Assembly: GCF_905372745.1 (NCBI RefSeq)
Contig: NZ_CAJPQR010000026.1
Location: forward strand, 1 to 32,716
Origin: an uncultured Campylobacter sp.
Lineage (GTDB): Bacteria > Campylobacterota > Campylobacteria > Campylobacterales > Campylobacteraceae
Direction: 5' to 3'
Length of the DNA stretch: 32,716 nt
Of the stretch, positions 1-8,711 are shown one piece after another. Position numbers and translations under genes: made by a program. Under the pieces are notes generated by a model, which had not been told where the DNA came from, did not search any database, and was given only the letters and a program-made list of their open reading frames with translations. How positions within the stretch are numbered: the stretch's first letter is position 1; the number at the start of each line of letters is the position of its first letter.

Positions 1-224
1 AAATCGAAGCTAACGCAAACGTACTAGCTCAAAGCATCAACGAGATGAGCGAGAGCATCAGGGAGCAAACCAGCGCGATAAATATGATAAACGAGTCCGT
101 AGCCGCCATCGATAACATCACGCGCGAAAATATCTCCATAGTAAACGTCACAAACGACGTAACGGCGCAGATCGATGATATGGCTAAGGTTATCTTAGAA
201 GACGTAAAAAAGAAGAAATTTTGA
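1..224 (+). CDS. Methyl-accepting chemotaxis protein, C-terminal fragment (cut by window start)
   Basis: Only the last ~73 codons are present (first full codon at base 3, stop TGA 222-224). The translation starts IEANANVLAQSINEMSESIR and ends EDVKKKKF, which is the end of the cytoplasmic signalling domain of a chemoreceptor, the coiled coil that contacts CheA/CheW. The first 69 bases match 25999-26067, inside the complete receptor gene 24 kb downstream, with one mismatch; the two proteins then diverge moderately but share the same KKKF ending. There is no C-terminal CheR/CheB-tethering pentapeptide. The sensory part is outside the window, so its ligand cannot be judged. The identification as a receptor tail is firm because of the match to the full-length paralogue. 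Confidence 0.9.
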   Translation, partial: IEANANVLAQSINEMSESIREQTSAINMINESVAAIDNITRENISIVNVTNDVTAQIDDMAKVILEDVKKKKF

Positions 225-234
225 TCCATCTGAA

Positions 235-266
235 ATCTAGGCGAGTAGTGATTATCTCGCCTAGAT
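235..266 (+). terminator. Strong hairpin after the first chemoreceptor gene
   Basis: Eleven-base perfect inverted repeat, ATCTAGGCGAG (235-245) and CTCGCCTAGAT (256-266), with a 10-base loop, starting 10 bases after the receptor stop codon. There is no uridine run behind it, so it may be a 3'-end stabilising hairpin or a weak terminator. Confidence 0.6.
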
Positions 267-470
267 AGTCCTTCACTCGACTAAAAATCGGCCTTTTAAG
301 CGCGATGTTGCCCCTTTTGCCGCCCAAGCCTTACTAGCTGAAGGCCAAATTTGGCTTATGAAGCGAGCAAGATTTAAATTTTAAGGCGAATTGCGATTTA
401 CTTAAATTTTACCGCCTTAGACTTTCTTAAGCTTATAAATTTCGCGCCTAAATTAACCACCTGTTTCATA

Positions 471-487
471 ATTTACGTATCGTAAAT
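471..487. promoter_or_regulatory. Palindrome, possible operator upstream of the DUF748 gene
   Basis: Perfect inverted repeat with 7-base arms and a 3-base spacer, ATTTACG TAT CGTAAAT. It lies upstream of the likely -10 region of the envelope protein gene. The length and spacing suit a dimeric regulator, but no regulator is identified and the AT-rich background makes chance palindromes more likely than usual. Confidence 0.3.
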
Positions 488-578
488 CAAGCTTTGGATT
501 TGGCGCTTAAATTTATCAAAATAACCGCTATTTAATCAAATTCCTAGTAAAATCCACTAAAAAAATCAAGGCAAATTT

Positions 579-3500
579 ATGCAAAAAAGTAAAAAAATCG
601 CTCTTATTATCATAGGCTCGCTTGCGGGCTTGCTGCTTATCTACACGCTTGCGGGCTTTTTAGGCGTTCCTTACGCGCTAAAAAATACACTACCAGCAAA
701 GCTAAAGGATATGAACGCGAGCCTTAGCGTGGCGGAGGCTAAATTTAACCCCTTTACCTTCGAGCTAAACGTCACGCGCCCCGAACTAAACACGACAGCG
801 CCGCTTTTTAGCGCGGAGCAAATCGACGTCAAGCTTAAGCCTTTTTCGCTCTTTAAAAAGCTAGCAGAAGTCGATATTTTACGACTTGAAAGCCCAAGCG
901 TAAATATCTCTAGAGATAAAAACGGCACGCTAAATTTAGCTACGTTTTTAGGTGAGTCAAACGTTACTAGCACCGAAAACAACGAAACTAGCAGCATAAA
1001 TTTCGCTCTAAATAGCACAAAGATAATCGGCGGCTCGTTTGCCTACTCGGACGAGAGTTTAAAGCAGCCTTTTAGCGCCAAATTTGAGGGCATAAACTAC
1101 GAAATCTCAGGCATAAATACCGAGCAAAATAGCGCGGGTAAGCACGTTTTCGACGCAAACTCCACGCTAGCGCAAAAGCTGGACTGGCAAGGCGGTATCG
1201 ATCTCGCGCCGCTTCGAGTTTACGGCGAGCTTAGCCTAAAGGACTTTAATGTCAGGCCAGTCGCGATTAGTTTCATCGACACGCAAGATCTGCGCATAAA
1301 TAGCGCCCTTATAAACGCTAAAACCGGCTACGAACTAAGCGCGGAGGGCGGCATTATCAAGGCTGCATTAAAAAACGCCGCTTTAAATTTAAAGTCGTTT
1401 GAAGCGCAACTTGATGGGCAAAATTTGAGCCTAGAGGAGCTTGATCTGCCTGCCATCGAGGTAAATGCCGACGTTAGTGAAAAAAGAAGCTTCGCGGCCG
1501 ATATTAGTGAGATAAAATTTAAAAACACGAGCTTTAAAGGCGAGGCGCAGGCAAATTTAAACAGTCTAAATTTAAGCGGCGTCGCGCTTAAGGCCGATAT
1601 AAACGAAAAGGGCGATATAAACGCCTCCGCAGCGCTCAAAACTCTTGGCGTTAGCGGGATAAATTTGACCGAAAAAAGTGTCGGCGAGATAAAGCTAAAA
1701 GACGCAAATGCAAGCGAGTTGGATGCTAAAATAAAAGGGCAAAATATCGCAGCTGGCCTAAAAAATTTGACGCTTAACGCCGCCTCCGCCCCAGTCGGTA
1801 AAAACAGTGCGGCAAGCCTAGAAAAGCTCGTTATAAACGTGCCTAAATTTACGCTGGAAAATAACGCCAGCACCGCTTCTATCGGCGAGATAAAAGCTCA
1901 AAAAATCGCACTAAAAACTAAAAATAAAGAGATCGCCGCCGTCGCTGAAATCGGCGTTAAGGACGCGGATCTAGACCTAGCCAAAACCGCGCTGCAAATA
2001 GGAAGCGTAAGTATAAATAAGCCTAAATTTACAACCGAGCTAAAAGAAAACGGCGAGCTTAGCGCTATTAGCGAGCTTGGCTTAAACGGTGAAAAAGCCT
2101 CCGCCAAAAAATCAAGCGCGAAAAAACCTGCCAAATCTCAAAAAACGGCAGAAAAAAGCAATGCCGGCAAAAATAAAAAAGCCGAGCAAAAAAGCGCTCA
2201 AGATGCAAAGAGCGGATTTAAATTTAGCGTCAAAAACGTCGCCGTTACTGGTGCGGATATAGGTATAACCCATATCTTTGAGGGGCAAAAGATAGCGCAC
2301 AAATTTGACGGACTAAATGTAAATTTGCAAAATATCAGCGAAAATTTAGCTGCACCAGTGACCGCTAAAATCGACATGAAAAGCTCGCAAAAGCTAAATT
2401 TGGCTCTTAAGGGTAAAATCACGCCAGAGCCCCTAAGTATCGAAGTCGATATAAAACTAAACGACGCAAATCTGCCTCGCTACTTCGTCTACGCTAAAAA
2501 CTATCTGGACGTGAGCCTAAAAAGCGGCGAGCTAAATGCCGAACTAAACGTAAAATACGCCGCGGACGCCTCCGTAAGCGGTAAGGCAAACATCGCAAAT
2601 ATCGAGCTTGCGGACGGCTCTGGCGATAAGGTTTTTGCCTTTAAAAACCTCAAGCTATCTAAAATTTCGTTTGCGAAAAATTTTTTAAATTTAGAGCGAG
2701 TGACTCTGAGCGCACCGTTTTTAAAAGCGCATTTAAATAAAGAACGCGAACTAAATCTAAGCAGTCTAGTGAAAAAGAGTGAGAGCGAAAGTACGCAAAA
2801 TGCGGACGTAAAACAAGCCGCCCCTAAAAACGAAAAGGCCGCAGAGGCAGCAAAACAGCAGAAAAAAGAGGGCAAGTTTGACTTCGCTATCAAGAACATC
2901 CTCGTAGAAAACGGCGATGTAGACTTCTCCGACGCGTCGCTATTTATGCCGTTTGCGACTAAGATCACCAAGCTAGAAGGCGTGCTGATGGATATCGACA
3001 GTACTCGCCCTACGATGGGTACTTTTGAAGGCGTGGTCGGCAAGAGCGGCTTTAGCAAGATCGGGCTAAAGCTACTGCCGTTTGATCTCAAAAAAAGCAC
3101 CGAGATAAAACTAGGTTTTAAAGATATAGATCTAAAAGACGTGACGCCGTATAGCGGGCAGTTTTTGGGCTATAAGATAGAAAAAGGCAAGCTAAATTTG
3201 ACCCTAAACTACGAGGTTGCGGACTCTAAGCTAAAAGGTAGCAACATAGTAAATCTAGACACGCTAACTCTGGGCGAAAAGGTCGAGTCTAAAGACGCGG
3301 TAGATCTGCCTTTATCGCTTGCTATCTCGATACTAAGCGATCAAAACAATCAGATAAATATCGATCTGCCGGTAGAGGGCGATCTAAACGACCCTGATTT
3401 TAAATACGGCGGCATCGTCTGGGCGGCGGTAAAAAAACTTTTTGCCGATATCACGCTGGCTCCGTTTAGATTTTTAGGAAATGCGCTGGGGCTAGGCAGC

Positions 3501-3968
3501 GAGGATCTAAGCACGATCGACTTTATGGCTGCTAGCAACGAGCTCATAGTCTCCGAGCAGGCTAAAATAGGCGACTTTATCAAGCTAACGAGCGCAAAGC
3601 CTAAGATGAAGCTAAGCGTAACGCCCGTGTATGCGGACGTCGATGAAGAGGCGTTTAAAAACGAAAAGCTAAACGCTAAGATCGCTCAAACTATGGCACA
3701 AACGGGCAAGGACTATGCAGGTGCGTTAGCGATCCTAGCTCCGGGCGTCAAAGACGGCGATGAAAAAGCGCAGCGAGAGGCGGTGCTAAAGGGTATCGAA
3801 GTAGAAAAAGAAAGGCTAATAAAGCTAGCTAACTCGCGCGCGCAGGTAGTAAAAGACGCGCTGGTTAAAGCAGGCTTAGATCAAAACAGGATCGAGATCA
3901 AAAAGCCGGAAAAAACGGACGCTAAGCAAGGAGAATACGCAAGCGTGATGATGGGAGCGACGCAGTAG
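579..3968 (+). CDS. Large AsmA-like DUF748 envelope protein
   Basis: A 1129-residue protein with one N-terminal membrane segment (about residues 6-28) and the rest predicted periplasmic. The body is made of repeating beta-rich stretches in the style of AsmA/DUF748 proteins, bridge-like proteins linked in other Gram-negatives to lipid traffic between inner and outer membranes. Two lysine/alanine-rich low-complexity linkers (about residues 505-545 and 732-767) divide it into three blocks. The conserved DUF748 end (about 765-990, with GYKIEKGKLNLTLNYEV and LPVEGDLNDPDF) is followed by a C-terminal stretch (about 1100) with SRAQVVKDALVKAGLDQNRI, resembling the helix-strand of OmpA-type peptidoglycan-binding domains. 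Start ATG at 579 has only a weak AAGG-type ribosome site. Family assignment is firm; substrate is unknown. Confidence 0.85.
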   Translation: MQKSKKIALIIIGSLAGLLLIYTLAGFLGVPYALKNTLPAKLKDMNASLSVAEAKFNPFTFELNVTRPELNTTAPLFSAEQIDVKLKPFSLFKKLAEVDILRLESPSVNISRDKNGTLNLATFLGESNVTSTENNETSSINFALNSTKIIGGSFAYSDESLKQPFSAKFEGINYEISGINTEQNSAGKHVFDANSTLAQKLDWQGGIDLAPLRVYGELSLKDFNVRPVAISFIDTQDLRINSALINAKTGYELSAEGGIIKAALKNAALNLKSFEAQLDGQNLSLEELDLPAIEVNADVSEKRSFAADISEIKFKNTSFKGEAQANLNSLNLSGVALKADINEKGDINASAALKTLGVSGINLTEKSVGEIKLKDANASELDAKIKGQNIAAGLKNLTLNAASAPVGKNSAASLEKLVINVPKFTLENNASTASIGEIKAQKIALKTKNKEIAAVAEIGVKDADLDLAKTALQIGSVSINKPKFTTELKENGELSAISELGLNGEKASAKKSSAKKPAKSQKTAEKSNAGKNKKAEQKSAQDAKSGFKFSVKNVAVTGADIGITHIFEGQKIAHKFDGLNVNLQNISENLAAPVTAKIDMKSSQKLNLALKGKITPEPLSIEVDIKLNDANLPRYFVYAKNYLDVSLKSGELNAELNVKYAADASVSGKANIANIELADGSGDKVFAFKNLKLSKISFAKNFLNLERVTLSAPFLKAHLNKERELNLSSLVKKSESESTQNADVKQAAPKNEKAAEAAKQQKKEGKFDFAIKNILVENGDVDFSDASLFMPFATKITKLEGVLMDIDSTRPTMGTFEGVVGKSGFSKIGLKLLPFDLKKSTEIKLGFKDIDLKDVTPYSGQFLGYKIEKGKLNLTLNYEVADSKLKGSNIVNLDTLTLGEKVESKDAVDLPLSLAISILSDQNNQINIDLPVEGDLNDPDFKYGGIVWAAVKKLFADITLAPFRFLGNALGLGSEDLSTIDFMAASNELIVSEQAKIGDFIKLTSAKPKMKLSVTPVYADVDEEAFKNEKLNAKIAQTMAQTGKDYAGALAILAPGVKDGDEKAQREAVLKGIEVEKERLIKLANSRAQVVKDALVKAGLDQNRIEIKKPEKTDAKQGEYASVMMGATQ

Positions 3969-4671
3969 GTTTGCGCCAGGGTTTTGTATTTTGCCGCGCT
4001 TAGTTTGCGACTTACGGTAGAGCTTTTGCGTAGTTTTGCTTTAGCGCGCTTGCGGATGTTTTTGCCGGACTTCTGGCTTAAAGTATGACGTAGGAGAGAA
4101 ATTTACCGAAGCTTTGTCGCGCGCAGACTTGCTCGGCTCATTTGTGCCTTGTTTGTTGGCAGCGCTAGCTTTAGCTTTGCAGCTTGGCTTGCTGCGGGCA
4201 AGAGCTAGCTTTGCGCGAAATTTGGCGTACGAAGCCGTAAAACCGCCTAATTTTATGTTTTTAAAAGCCGTGAATGCGGCAAAAAATGCTTCGTTGCCGC
4301 TTTTGCTCGAATTTAAAACTAAAATTTTAGATTTACTTGCCTAGTATCCAAAAAATGCCAAACGTAGCCCGCTTTACGGCCTAAACGCGTTTGTCGTCCG
4401 CGCTTTTACGTGCGGTTTTTAAATTTAGCCGCCTGCGCAAAACTGCAACCTAAAATCTAAAATTTACGCCCGCAAGTCTGAGATGCCGCCTAAATTTACT
4501 AAATTTATCCAAGCCTACTAAAAGCGCTAAAGAAGGCTGCTTACTTCCTGTGCAAAATCTCGCGCTTTAAGCTTTAGGGCTACGTAAAAATCTCAAATTT
4601 AACCGCAAAATCTACGAATTTAAGTTTTAGTTCGGTAAAATTGAGCAAAAATTTCACAAAGGCAAATCGTT
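3969..4671. other. 700-base gap between the DUF748 gene and prs
   Basis: No supported gene. A 76-codon TTG-started frame at 4114-4344 encodes a leucine/alanine-rich peptide with one hydrophobic segment, but it has no good ribosome site and no recognisable family. The intrinsic terminator at 4398-4420 follows it by about 50 bases, so some plus-strand transcript ends here. Upstream of prs, TAAAAT near 4635-4640 is a possible -10 region. Confidence 0.4.
4398..4420 (+). terminator. Intrinsic terminator upstream of prs
   Basis: CCGCGC (4398-4403), loop TTTTAC, GTGCGG (4410-4415) with one G-U pair, then five T (4416-4420). It lies 430 bases after the end of the large envelope protein gene, so it ends either a long 3' extension of that transcript or a separate short transcript. 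Confidence 0.65.
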
Positions 4672-5601
4672 ATGAGAGGTTACAAAATCTTTTCGGGCAC
4701 CGCAAACGTAGAGTTTTCAAAGAAAATTTCGCATTATTTATCGCTTCCGCTTAGCGAAGCTACGATCAAACGCTTTAGCGACGGCGAGATCAGCGTGCAG
4801 ATCGGCGAGAGCGTGCGCGGCAAGGATATTTTTATCATCCAGCCTACCTGCGCGCCCGCAAACGTAAATTTGATGGAGCTTTTGATCCTAACAGACGCGC
4901 TTAAGCGCAGCTCGGCTAGCTCGATAACGGCTGTGGTGCCGTATTTCGGCTACGCGCGCCAAGACCGCAAAGCCGCTCCTCGCGTGCCTATCACGGCAAA
5001 GCTCGTGGCAAATATGATGCAAACGGCGGGTATCGACCGCGTCGTCACGATCGACCTTCACGCGGGTCAAATTCAGGGTTTTTTTGATATCCCAGTCGAC
5101 AACCTCTACGGCTCGATCATCTTTAACGACCACATAAAAAACAAAAATCTCAAAAATCCAATCATCGCTAGCCCGGATATCGGCGGCGTCGCGCGCGCTA
5201 GAAGCGTCGCAAAAGCCCTAAATCTCGACATCGTCATCGTCGATAAACGCCGCGAAAAAGCTAACGAGAGCGAAGTAATGAACGTGATCGGCGACGTGGC
5301 GGGCAAGGACGTGATCCTGGTCGATGATATGATCGACACGGGCGGCACTATAGTAAAGGCGGCAAAGGTCTTTAAAGAGCGCGGCGCAACCTCTGTAATA
5401 GCGTGCTGCACTCACGCGGTGCTCTCGGGTAAAGCCTACGAAAACCTCGCAGATAGCGCGCTAGACGAGCTGGTAGTAACCGACACGATACCGCTACGCG
5501 AGGAAAACGAAAAGATAAAAGTGCTCAGCGTCGCGCCGATTTTTGGCGAAGTGATCAGGCGCGTGTATCATAACGAAAGCGTAAATTCGCTATTTGACTG
5601 A
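4672..5601 (+). CDS. prs: Ribose-phosphate pyrophosphokinase (PRPP synthetase)
   Basis: 309 residues, the normal length for class I PRPP synthetases. The enzyme transfers pyrophosphate from ATP to ribose 5-phosphate to make PRPP, the precursor for nucleotides, histidine, tryptophan and NAD. Diagnostic motifs are visible: FSDGEISVQIGESVRGKD near the N-terminus, the catalytic flexible-loop region YFGYARQDRKAAPRVPITAK (about 100-119), the DLHAGQIQGFF segment, and the PRPP-binding loop LVDDMIDTGGTIV (about 215-227). ATG at 4672 is preceded by AAAGG. It appears to be a single-gene unit with hairpins at both ends. Cytoplasmic. Very secure. Confidence 0.98.
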   Translation: MRGYKIFSGTANVEFSKKISHYLSLPLSEATIKRFSDGEISVQIGESVRGKDIFIIQPTCAPANVNLMELLILTDALKRSSASSITAVVPYFGYARQDRKAAPRVPITAKLVANMMQTAGIDRVVTIDLHAGQIQGFFDIPVDNLYGSIIFNDHIKNKNLKNPIIASPDIGGVARARSVAKALNLDIVIVDKRREKANESEVMNVIGDVAGKDVILVDDMIDTGGTIVKAAKVFKERGATSVIACCTHAVLSGKAYENLADSALDELVVTDTIPLREENEKIKVLSVAPIFGEVIRRVYHNESVNSLFD

Positions 5602-5606
5602 TTTTA

Positions 5607-5630
5607 GGCGGCATTTTGGTCGCCGGTTTT
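5607..5630 (+). terminator. Short hairpin just after prs
   Basis: GGCGGC (5607-5612) pairs with GTCGCC (5619-5624), one G-U pair, six-base loop, followed by GGTTTTGATT. It starts five bases after the prs stop codon. A reasonable first terminator, weaker than the one at 5649. Confidence 0.45.
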
Positions 5631-5648
5631 GATTAATTTTACCCCTTG

Positions 5649-5684
5649 ACGGCGCATGCGACGAGTCTGCGCCGTTTAAATTTT
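5649..5684 (+). terminator. Second, stronger terminator after prs
   Basis: Eight-base perfect stem ACGGCGCA (5649-5656) and TGCGCCGT (5668-5675), eleven-base loop, then TTAAATTTT. It is about 50 bases after prs. Confidence 0.65.
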
Positions 5685-5829
5685 ACATATCCTTTGAAAC
5701 ATCAAATTTAACTCCCGATTTACAACCCAAAAATTTAAATAAATTTTGGTTTGCGCCGTAAAGGTGCTGGTCACACCGCTCAAATTTGACTGCGTAAAAT
5801 TTGCTCAAAAAAGACCGAAATTAAACGTA

Positions 5830-5861
5830 ACTTTTCACGTTTTTTTCACGGAGTGAAAAGT
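5830..5861. repeat. Clustered TTTTCAC / GTGAAAA inverted repeats
   Basis: ACTTTTCAC (5830-5838) is the exact reverse complement of GTGAAAAGT (5853-5861). A second TTTTTTCAC (5841-5849) and a trailing AGTGAAA (5860-5866) add two more half-sites. It lies between the 3' ends of two convergent genes, so it is not an obvious promoter operator; it could form an RNA hairpin or belong to an unrecognised small transcript. Confidence 0.5.
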
Positions 5862-6097
5862 GAAATAATTTATATTATTCAGGCTAATTTTGTAATCTTA
5901 AATTTAATCCCTACAGCCCTTAAAATCGGCATTTATCGCTAAAATAGAACTTAAATTTATATAGCTTTAAATTTGGGAAAATTTTGAAATAAAACTTAAT
6001 GATAAAGGCGAAATTTAAAAGTTATTCACATGCGGCACGGCGGTAAAATTTGAATCGAAATTTAAAAGCGACCCAGAAGCCAGACTCGCAAAAAGCC

Positions 6098-6601
6098 TCA
6101 GTGCTCGCCCTTGTGCAGGAAATAAAGTCCCAAGCAAAGCGCCAAAATCGAGGCGGCAAGATAGGTCATCTCAAGCGGCGTGGTAAAATTTGCGTGCAAA
6201 ACGCGCTGGAAAAAATTAACGATAAGCACCATGATGATGACTTTACCCAGTTTGTCTTTGAGTTCGTCTAGCGAGTGTACCTCGAGGACTTTGCTTTGCT
6301 TGGACTTCTTAAGCTCCTCGATCTCGGAAATAAATAGCTCGTAAATGCCGAAGCTAAAGATGTAAAGTACGAGCGCCATGAGATAAAGGTCGATCGCGCC
6401 CACGATTTCGCCGACGACGTTGGAGTGGAAGTTCTCGGGGTGAAAATCGCCGAAAAAGTAGTGATAGACGTCGATAAAAACCCTGCCAACGTCGTAGCTT
6501 GCTATGATAAACAGTACGATGGCTCCAAGCAAACCGAATACTACCGGAAATAGCGTGAAGGCGTTGCTAAAGAGGAGAGTTTTTTCAAAAATTTTGCGCA
6601 T
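6098..6601 (-). CDS. YqhA-family (UPF0114) integral membrane protein
   Basis: 167 residues with membrane segments at about 15-37, 68-90, 117-133 and 140-160, matching the size and layout of UPF0114/YqhA proteins. The FGIYELFISEIEEL stretch after the second pair of helices is characteristic of the family. The function of the family is not established. The start is well placed: AAAGGA lies six bases before the ATG at 6601. It stands alone, convergent with prs. Family call good; no role can be inferred from the neighbours. Confidence 0.8.
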   Translation of the reverse strand: MRKIFEKTLLFSNAFTLFPVVFGLLGAIVLFIIASYDVGRVFIDVYHYFFGDFHPENFHSNVVGEIVGAIDLYLMALVLYIFSFGIYELFISEIEELKKSKQSKVLEVHSLDELKDKLGKVIIMVLIVNFFQRVLHANFTTPLEMTYLAASILALCLGLYFLHKGEH

Positions 6602-7280
6602 TGATATCCTTTGTTAAAAAATAAAACGCGTATTTTATAGTATTTTTCTTAAGGCGGGTTTATGCTGAGTAAATTGAAGACGGATTATGAGATTGGGCGA
6701 AATTTAGCCTAAATTTCGTTTTATTCAAACTCTTAGAGGCGTTTTGCGATGTTAGCGCTTTTGGACGAGGAGAAATTATCTATCGGTTTGGCGTTTAAAA
6801 TAGGCGAGCGGCTAGGCTTTAGGCGCAAATAAGCTAGCTATTTTGCCTTGCCCCTACGCTTGAAGCCCGGATTTAAGAGGGCTATAAATTTAGACTAAAC
6901 CAAACTTTATTTAACCGGAAGTTGTGCGAATTTGGCTCGGTATGCCGAAATTTAAAATGAGAATTTGGCGCTAATGTCGTCAAATCATGCCAAAATCCGA
7001 AGTCAAATTTACCGTAAGGCCGGGACGGATAAAGTTACAAGGCTTAATTAATTAGCCGCATGTCGGCGCAGTAACGTACGAGAGAAGGCACGTTAAATTT
7101 ACGGGTCGCATACGGCGGATATAAAGACAAATGTAAGAAGTTTGCATCGAGTAAAAACCGCAGACATTTAAATCGCAAGCTAAAAAAGCCTGGACGCGCT
7201 ATGCGTATTTTGCGACTGTGCCGGATAAAATTTGCCAAATTCCAAGAAAAATTCGGCAAATTTAAACAAAATGCTGGCGA
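6602..7280. other. 680-base gap between the YqhA-family gene and asd
   Basis: No gene supported. Two short plus-strand frames (around 6663-6713, and 6750-6833, the latter reading MLALLDEEKLSIGLAFKIGER) have start and stop codons but are too short and unrecognised to call. The 3' end holds the asd terminator hairpin (7228-7263). The remainder is ordinary AAATTT-rich spacer. Confidence 0.4.
7228..7263 (-). terminator. Terminator hairpin of asd
   Basis: Read on the minus strand, AAATTTGCC-G-AATT pairs with AATT-T-GGCAAATTT: 14 pairs including one G-U, eight-base loop, followed by TATCC. It begins 17 bases after the asd stop. The sequence is close to symmetrical and may act in both directions. 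Confidence 0.6.
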
Positions 7281-8306
7281 TTATTCCTGCATCTCTATCC
7301 ATTTTTGCGCGATTCTTACGGCATTGGTCGCCGCTCCCACGCGGATCTGGTCTGCGCTGCACCATAGATGCAGGACGTTTTTGCGGTAATTGTCCGTTCG
7401 GATGCGTCCAACGTAGGTTTCGTTGGTGTCGCTTGAGATGCTTGGCATCGGGTATTTTTTCGCGGCTGGCTCATCCACGACCACGATGCTAGGCGCTTTG
7501 CGCAGGACTTCGCGAGCGGCTGCGGCGTCTACGTCTCTATCAAAATGAATCGTGATTGCCTCTGAGTGGCTGCGAAGCACCGGCACGCGCACGCAGGTCG
7601 CGCTCACTTCCATATTTTTGTGGAGGATTTTTTGGGTCTCATTGACCATTTTCATCTCCTCTTTGGTGTAGTCGTTATCCAAAAACACGTCGATGTGCGG
7701 GATGACGTTAAAGGCTAGCTGGTGTGCGAAAACTTTCGGCTCGCACTCATCAAGCTTAAACTCGAAAAACTTTTGCAGCTGCGTAACTAACTCCTCCATA
7801 CCCTCTTTGCCCGCGCCAGAAGCCGCCTGATAGGTTGAGACGTCCACGCGGTTGATGCCGTACGCGTCGTCTAGCGGTTTTAAAATTTGCACCATTTGGA
7901 TGGTTGAGCAGTTTGGATTGGCGATGATGCCGCGGTTTTTCCACTGCATGATATCCTGTGGGTTGCACTCGGGCACGACCAATGGCACGTCCGCATCCAT
8001 CCTAAAGTGGCTGGTGTTATCGATCACGACGGCACCGCTGGCGGCTGCATATTTGGCGTATTTTTCGGATACCGATCCGCCCGCGCTAAAAAACGCTATG
8101 TCGATCTCGTGCTCGTCAAAAACCGTCTCGGTGAGCTCCACTACTTTGTAGTTTTTGCCCTTAAACTCTATCTCGATACCCGCGCTTTTCGCGCTTGCTA
8201 ACGGTAGTAGCTCGCCCACCGGGAAATCCACCTCCTCCATAACGCGGAAAAGCTCCTCTCCGACTGCGCCTGTCGCGCCCACGACGGCAACGTTAAATTT
8301 TCTCAT
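7281..8306 (-). CDS. asd: Aspartate-semialdehyde dehydrogenase
   Basis: 341 residues, standard length. The enzyme reduces aspartyl phosphate with NADPH to aspartate semialdehyde, on the path to lysine, diaminopimelate for peptidoglycan, threonine and methionine. Visible: nucleotide-binding GATGAVGEE (10-18), the catalytic cysteine in NPNCSTIQM (Cys133), TYQAASGAGKEGM (158-170), and the substrate-site VPVLRSHSEA with His247. ATG at 8306 has AAAGGAG in front. It is separated from flgR by 405 bases, so it is probably a separate transcript, although the order asd-flgR is the same as in C. jejuni. Cytoplasmic. Very secure. Confidence 0.98.
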   Translation of the reverse strand: MRKFNVAVVGATGAVGEELFRVMEEVDFPVGELLPLASAKSAGIEIEFKGKNYKVVELTETVFDEHEIDIAFFSAGGSVSEKYAKYAAASGAVVIDNTSHFRMDADVPLVVPECNPQDIMQWKNRGIIANPNCSTIQMVQILKPLDDAYGINRVDVSTYQAASGAGKEGMEELVTQLQKFFEFKLDECEPKVFAHQLAFNVIPHIDVFLDNDYTKEEMKMVNETQKILHKNMEVSATCVRVPVLRSHSEAITIHFDRDVDAAAAREVLRKAPSIVVVDEPAAKKYPMPSISSDTNETYVGRIRTDNYRKNVLHLWCSADQIRVGAATNAVRIAQKWIEMQE

Positions 8307-8711
8307 TTTAGACTCCTTTGTTTTTACTTCTTTTTACATCTCGGTCGGCAAAGACCTTGCGGCAAGCCCCTTTGGCTTAACCCGGCGCCAAAGACCCGCC
8401 TTGCTTTGCGGATTAAATTTTGTTTGCTTTTTTAAGCTGCGATCTGTCTCACGCTTAGTCTCATCGGTTGCGTCGCGCAATTAAGACCAAACTTATTTTG
8501 CGGGCTAAATTTAGGTTTTTTGGCAGAAAGTTATCCGCGACCGCTCTTATTTATTAAATTTAACTCAAATTTTACTTCTCGTCGGCTCAAATTCGCCGCT
8601 TTAATTTACTAAAACCGCACCGTATTTTCGGCATCGCCGTCTCGGCCCGGCTAAATTTAAAATTTAAGCTAAAATTTCGCTTATTTTACTCGCGTGAAGC
8701 TTAAATTTAAG
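8307..8711. other. 405-base gap between flgR and asd
   Basis: Contains the 3' end of the flgR transcript and presumably the asd promoter (minus strand). I see no open frame worth calling and no clear hairpin with a T run. The stretch 8510-8710 is particularly rich in AAATTT strings. Confidence 0.4.

Larger units (their letters stand above)
225..578. other. Intergenic region upstream of the DUF748 gene
   Basis: Besides the hairpin at 235-266, I see no gene here. The stretch is rich in TTTAAATTT strings. It contains a perfect 7-3-7 palindrome, ATTTACG-TAT-CGTAAAT (471-487), about 90 bases before the downstream start codon, a possible operator. A TAGTAAAAT string at about 545-553 is a plausible -10 region for the downstream gene; no convincing -35 is visible. 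Confidence 0.5.
5602..6097. other. Gap between convergent prs and the YqhA-family gene
   Basis: Apart from the two hairpins after prs, no gene is seen. A notable inverted repeat sits at 5830-5861: ACTTTTCAC and GTGAAAAGT with a 14-base spacer, with further TTTTTTCAC and AGTGAAA half-copies inside and next to it. The AT-rich remainder (5880-6060) shows no convincing frame. Confidence 0.45.

Noticed and set aside
1328..1873. Long minus-strand frames inside the DUF748 gene
   Set aside because: Antisense shadows of a repetitive coding sequence with low-complexity Ser/Phe/Leu translations.
4114..4344. 76-codon frame with a hydrophobic segment
   Set aside because: TTG start, no ribosome site, no family recognised; kept only as a possibility in a finding.
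6750..6833. 27-codon frame MLALLDEEKLSIGLAFKIGER...
   Set aside because: Too short and without family or conservation evidence.
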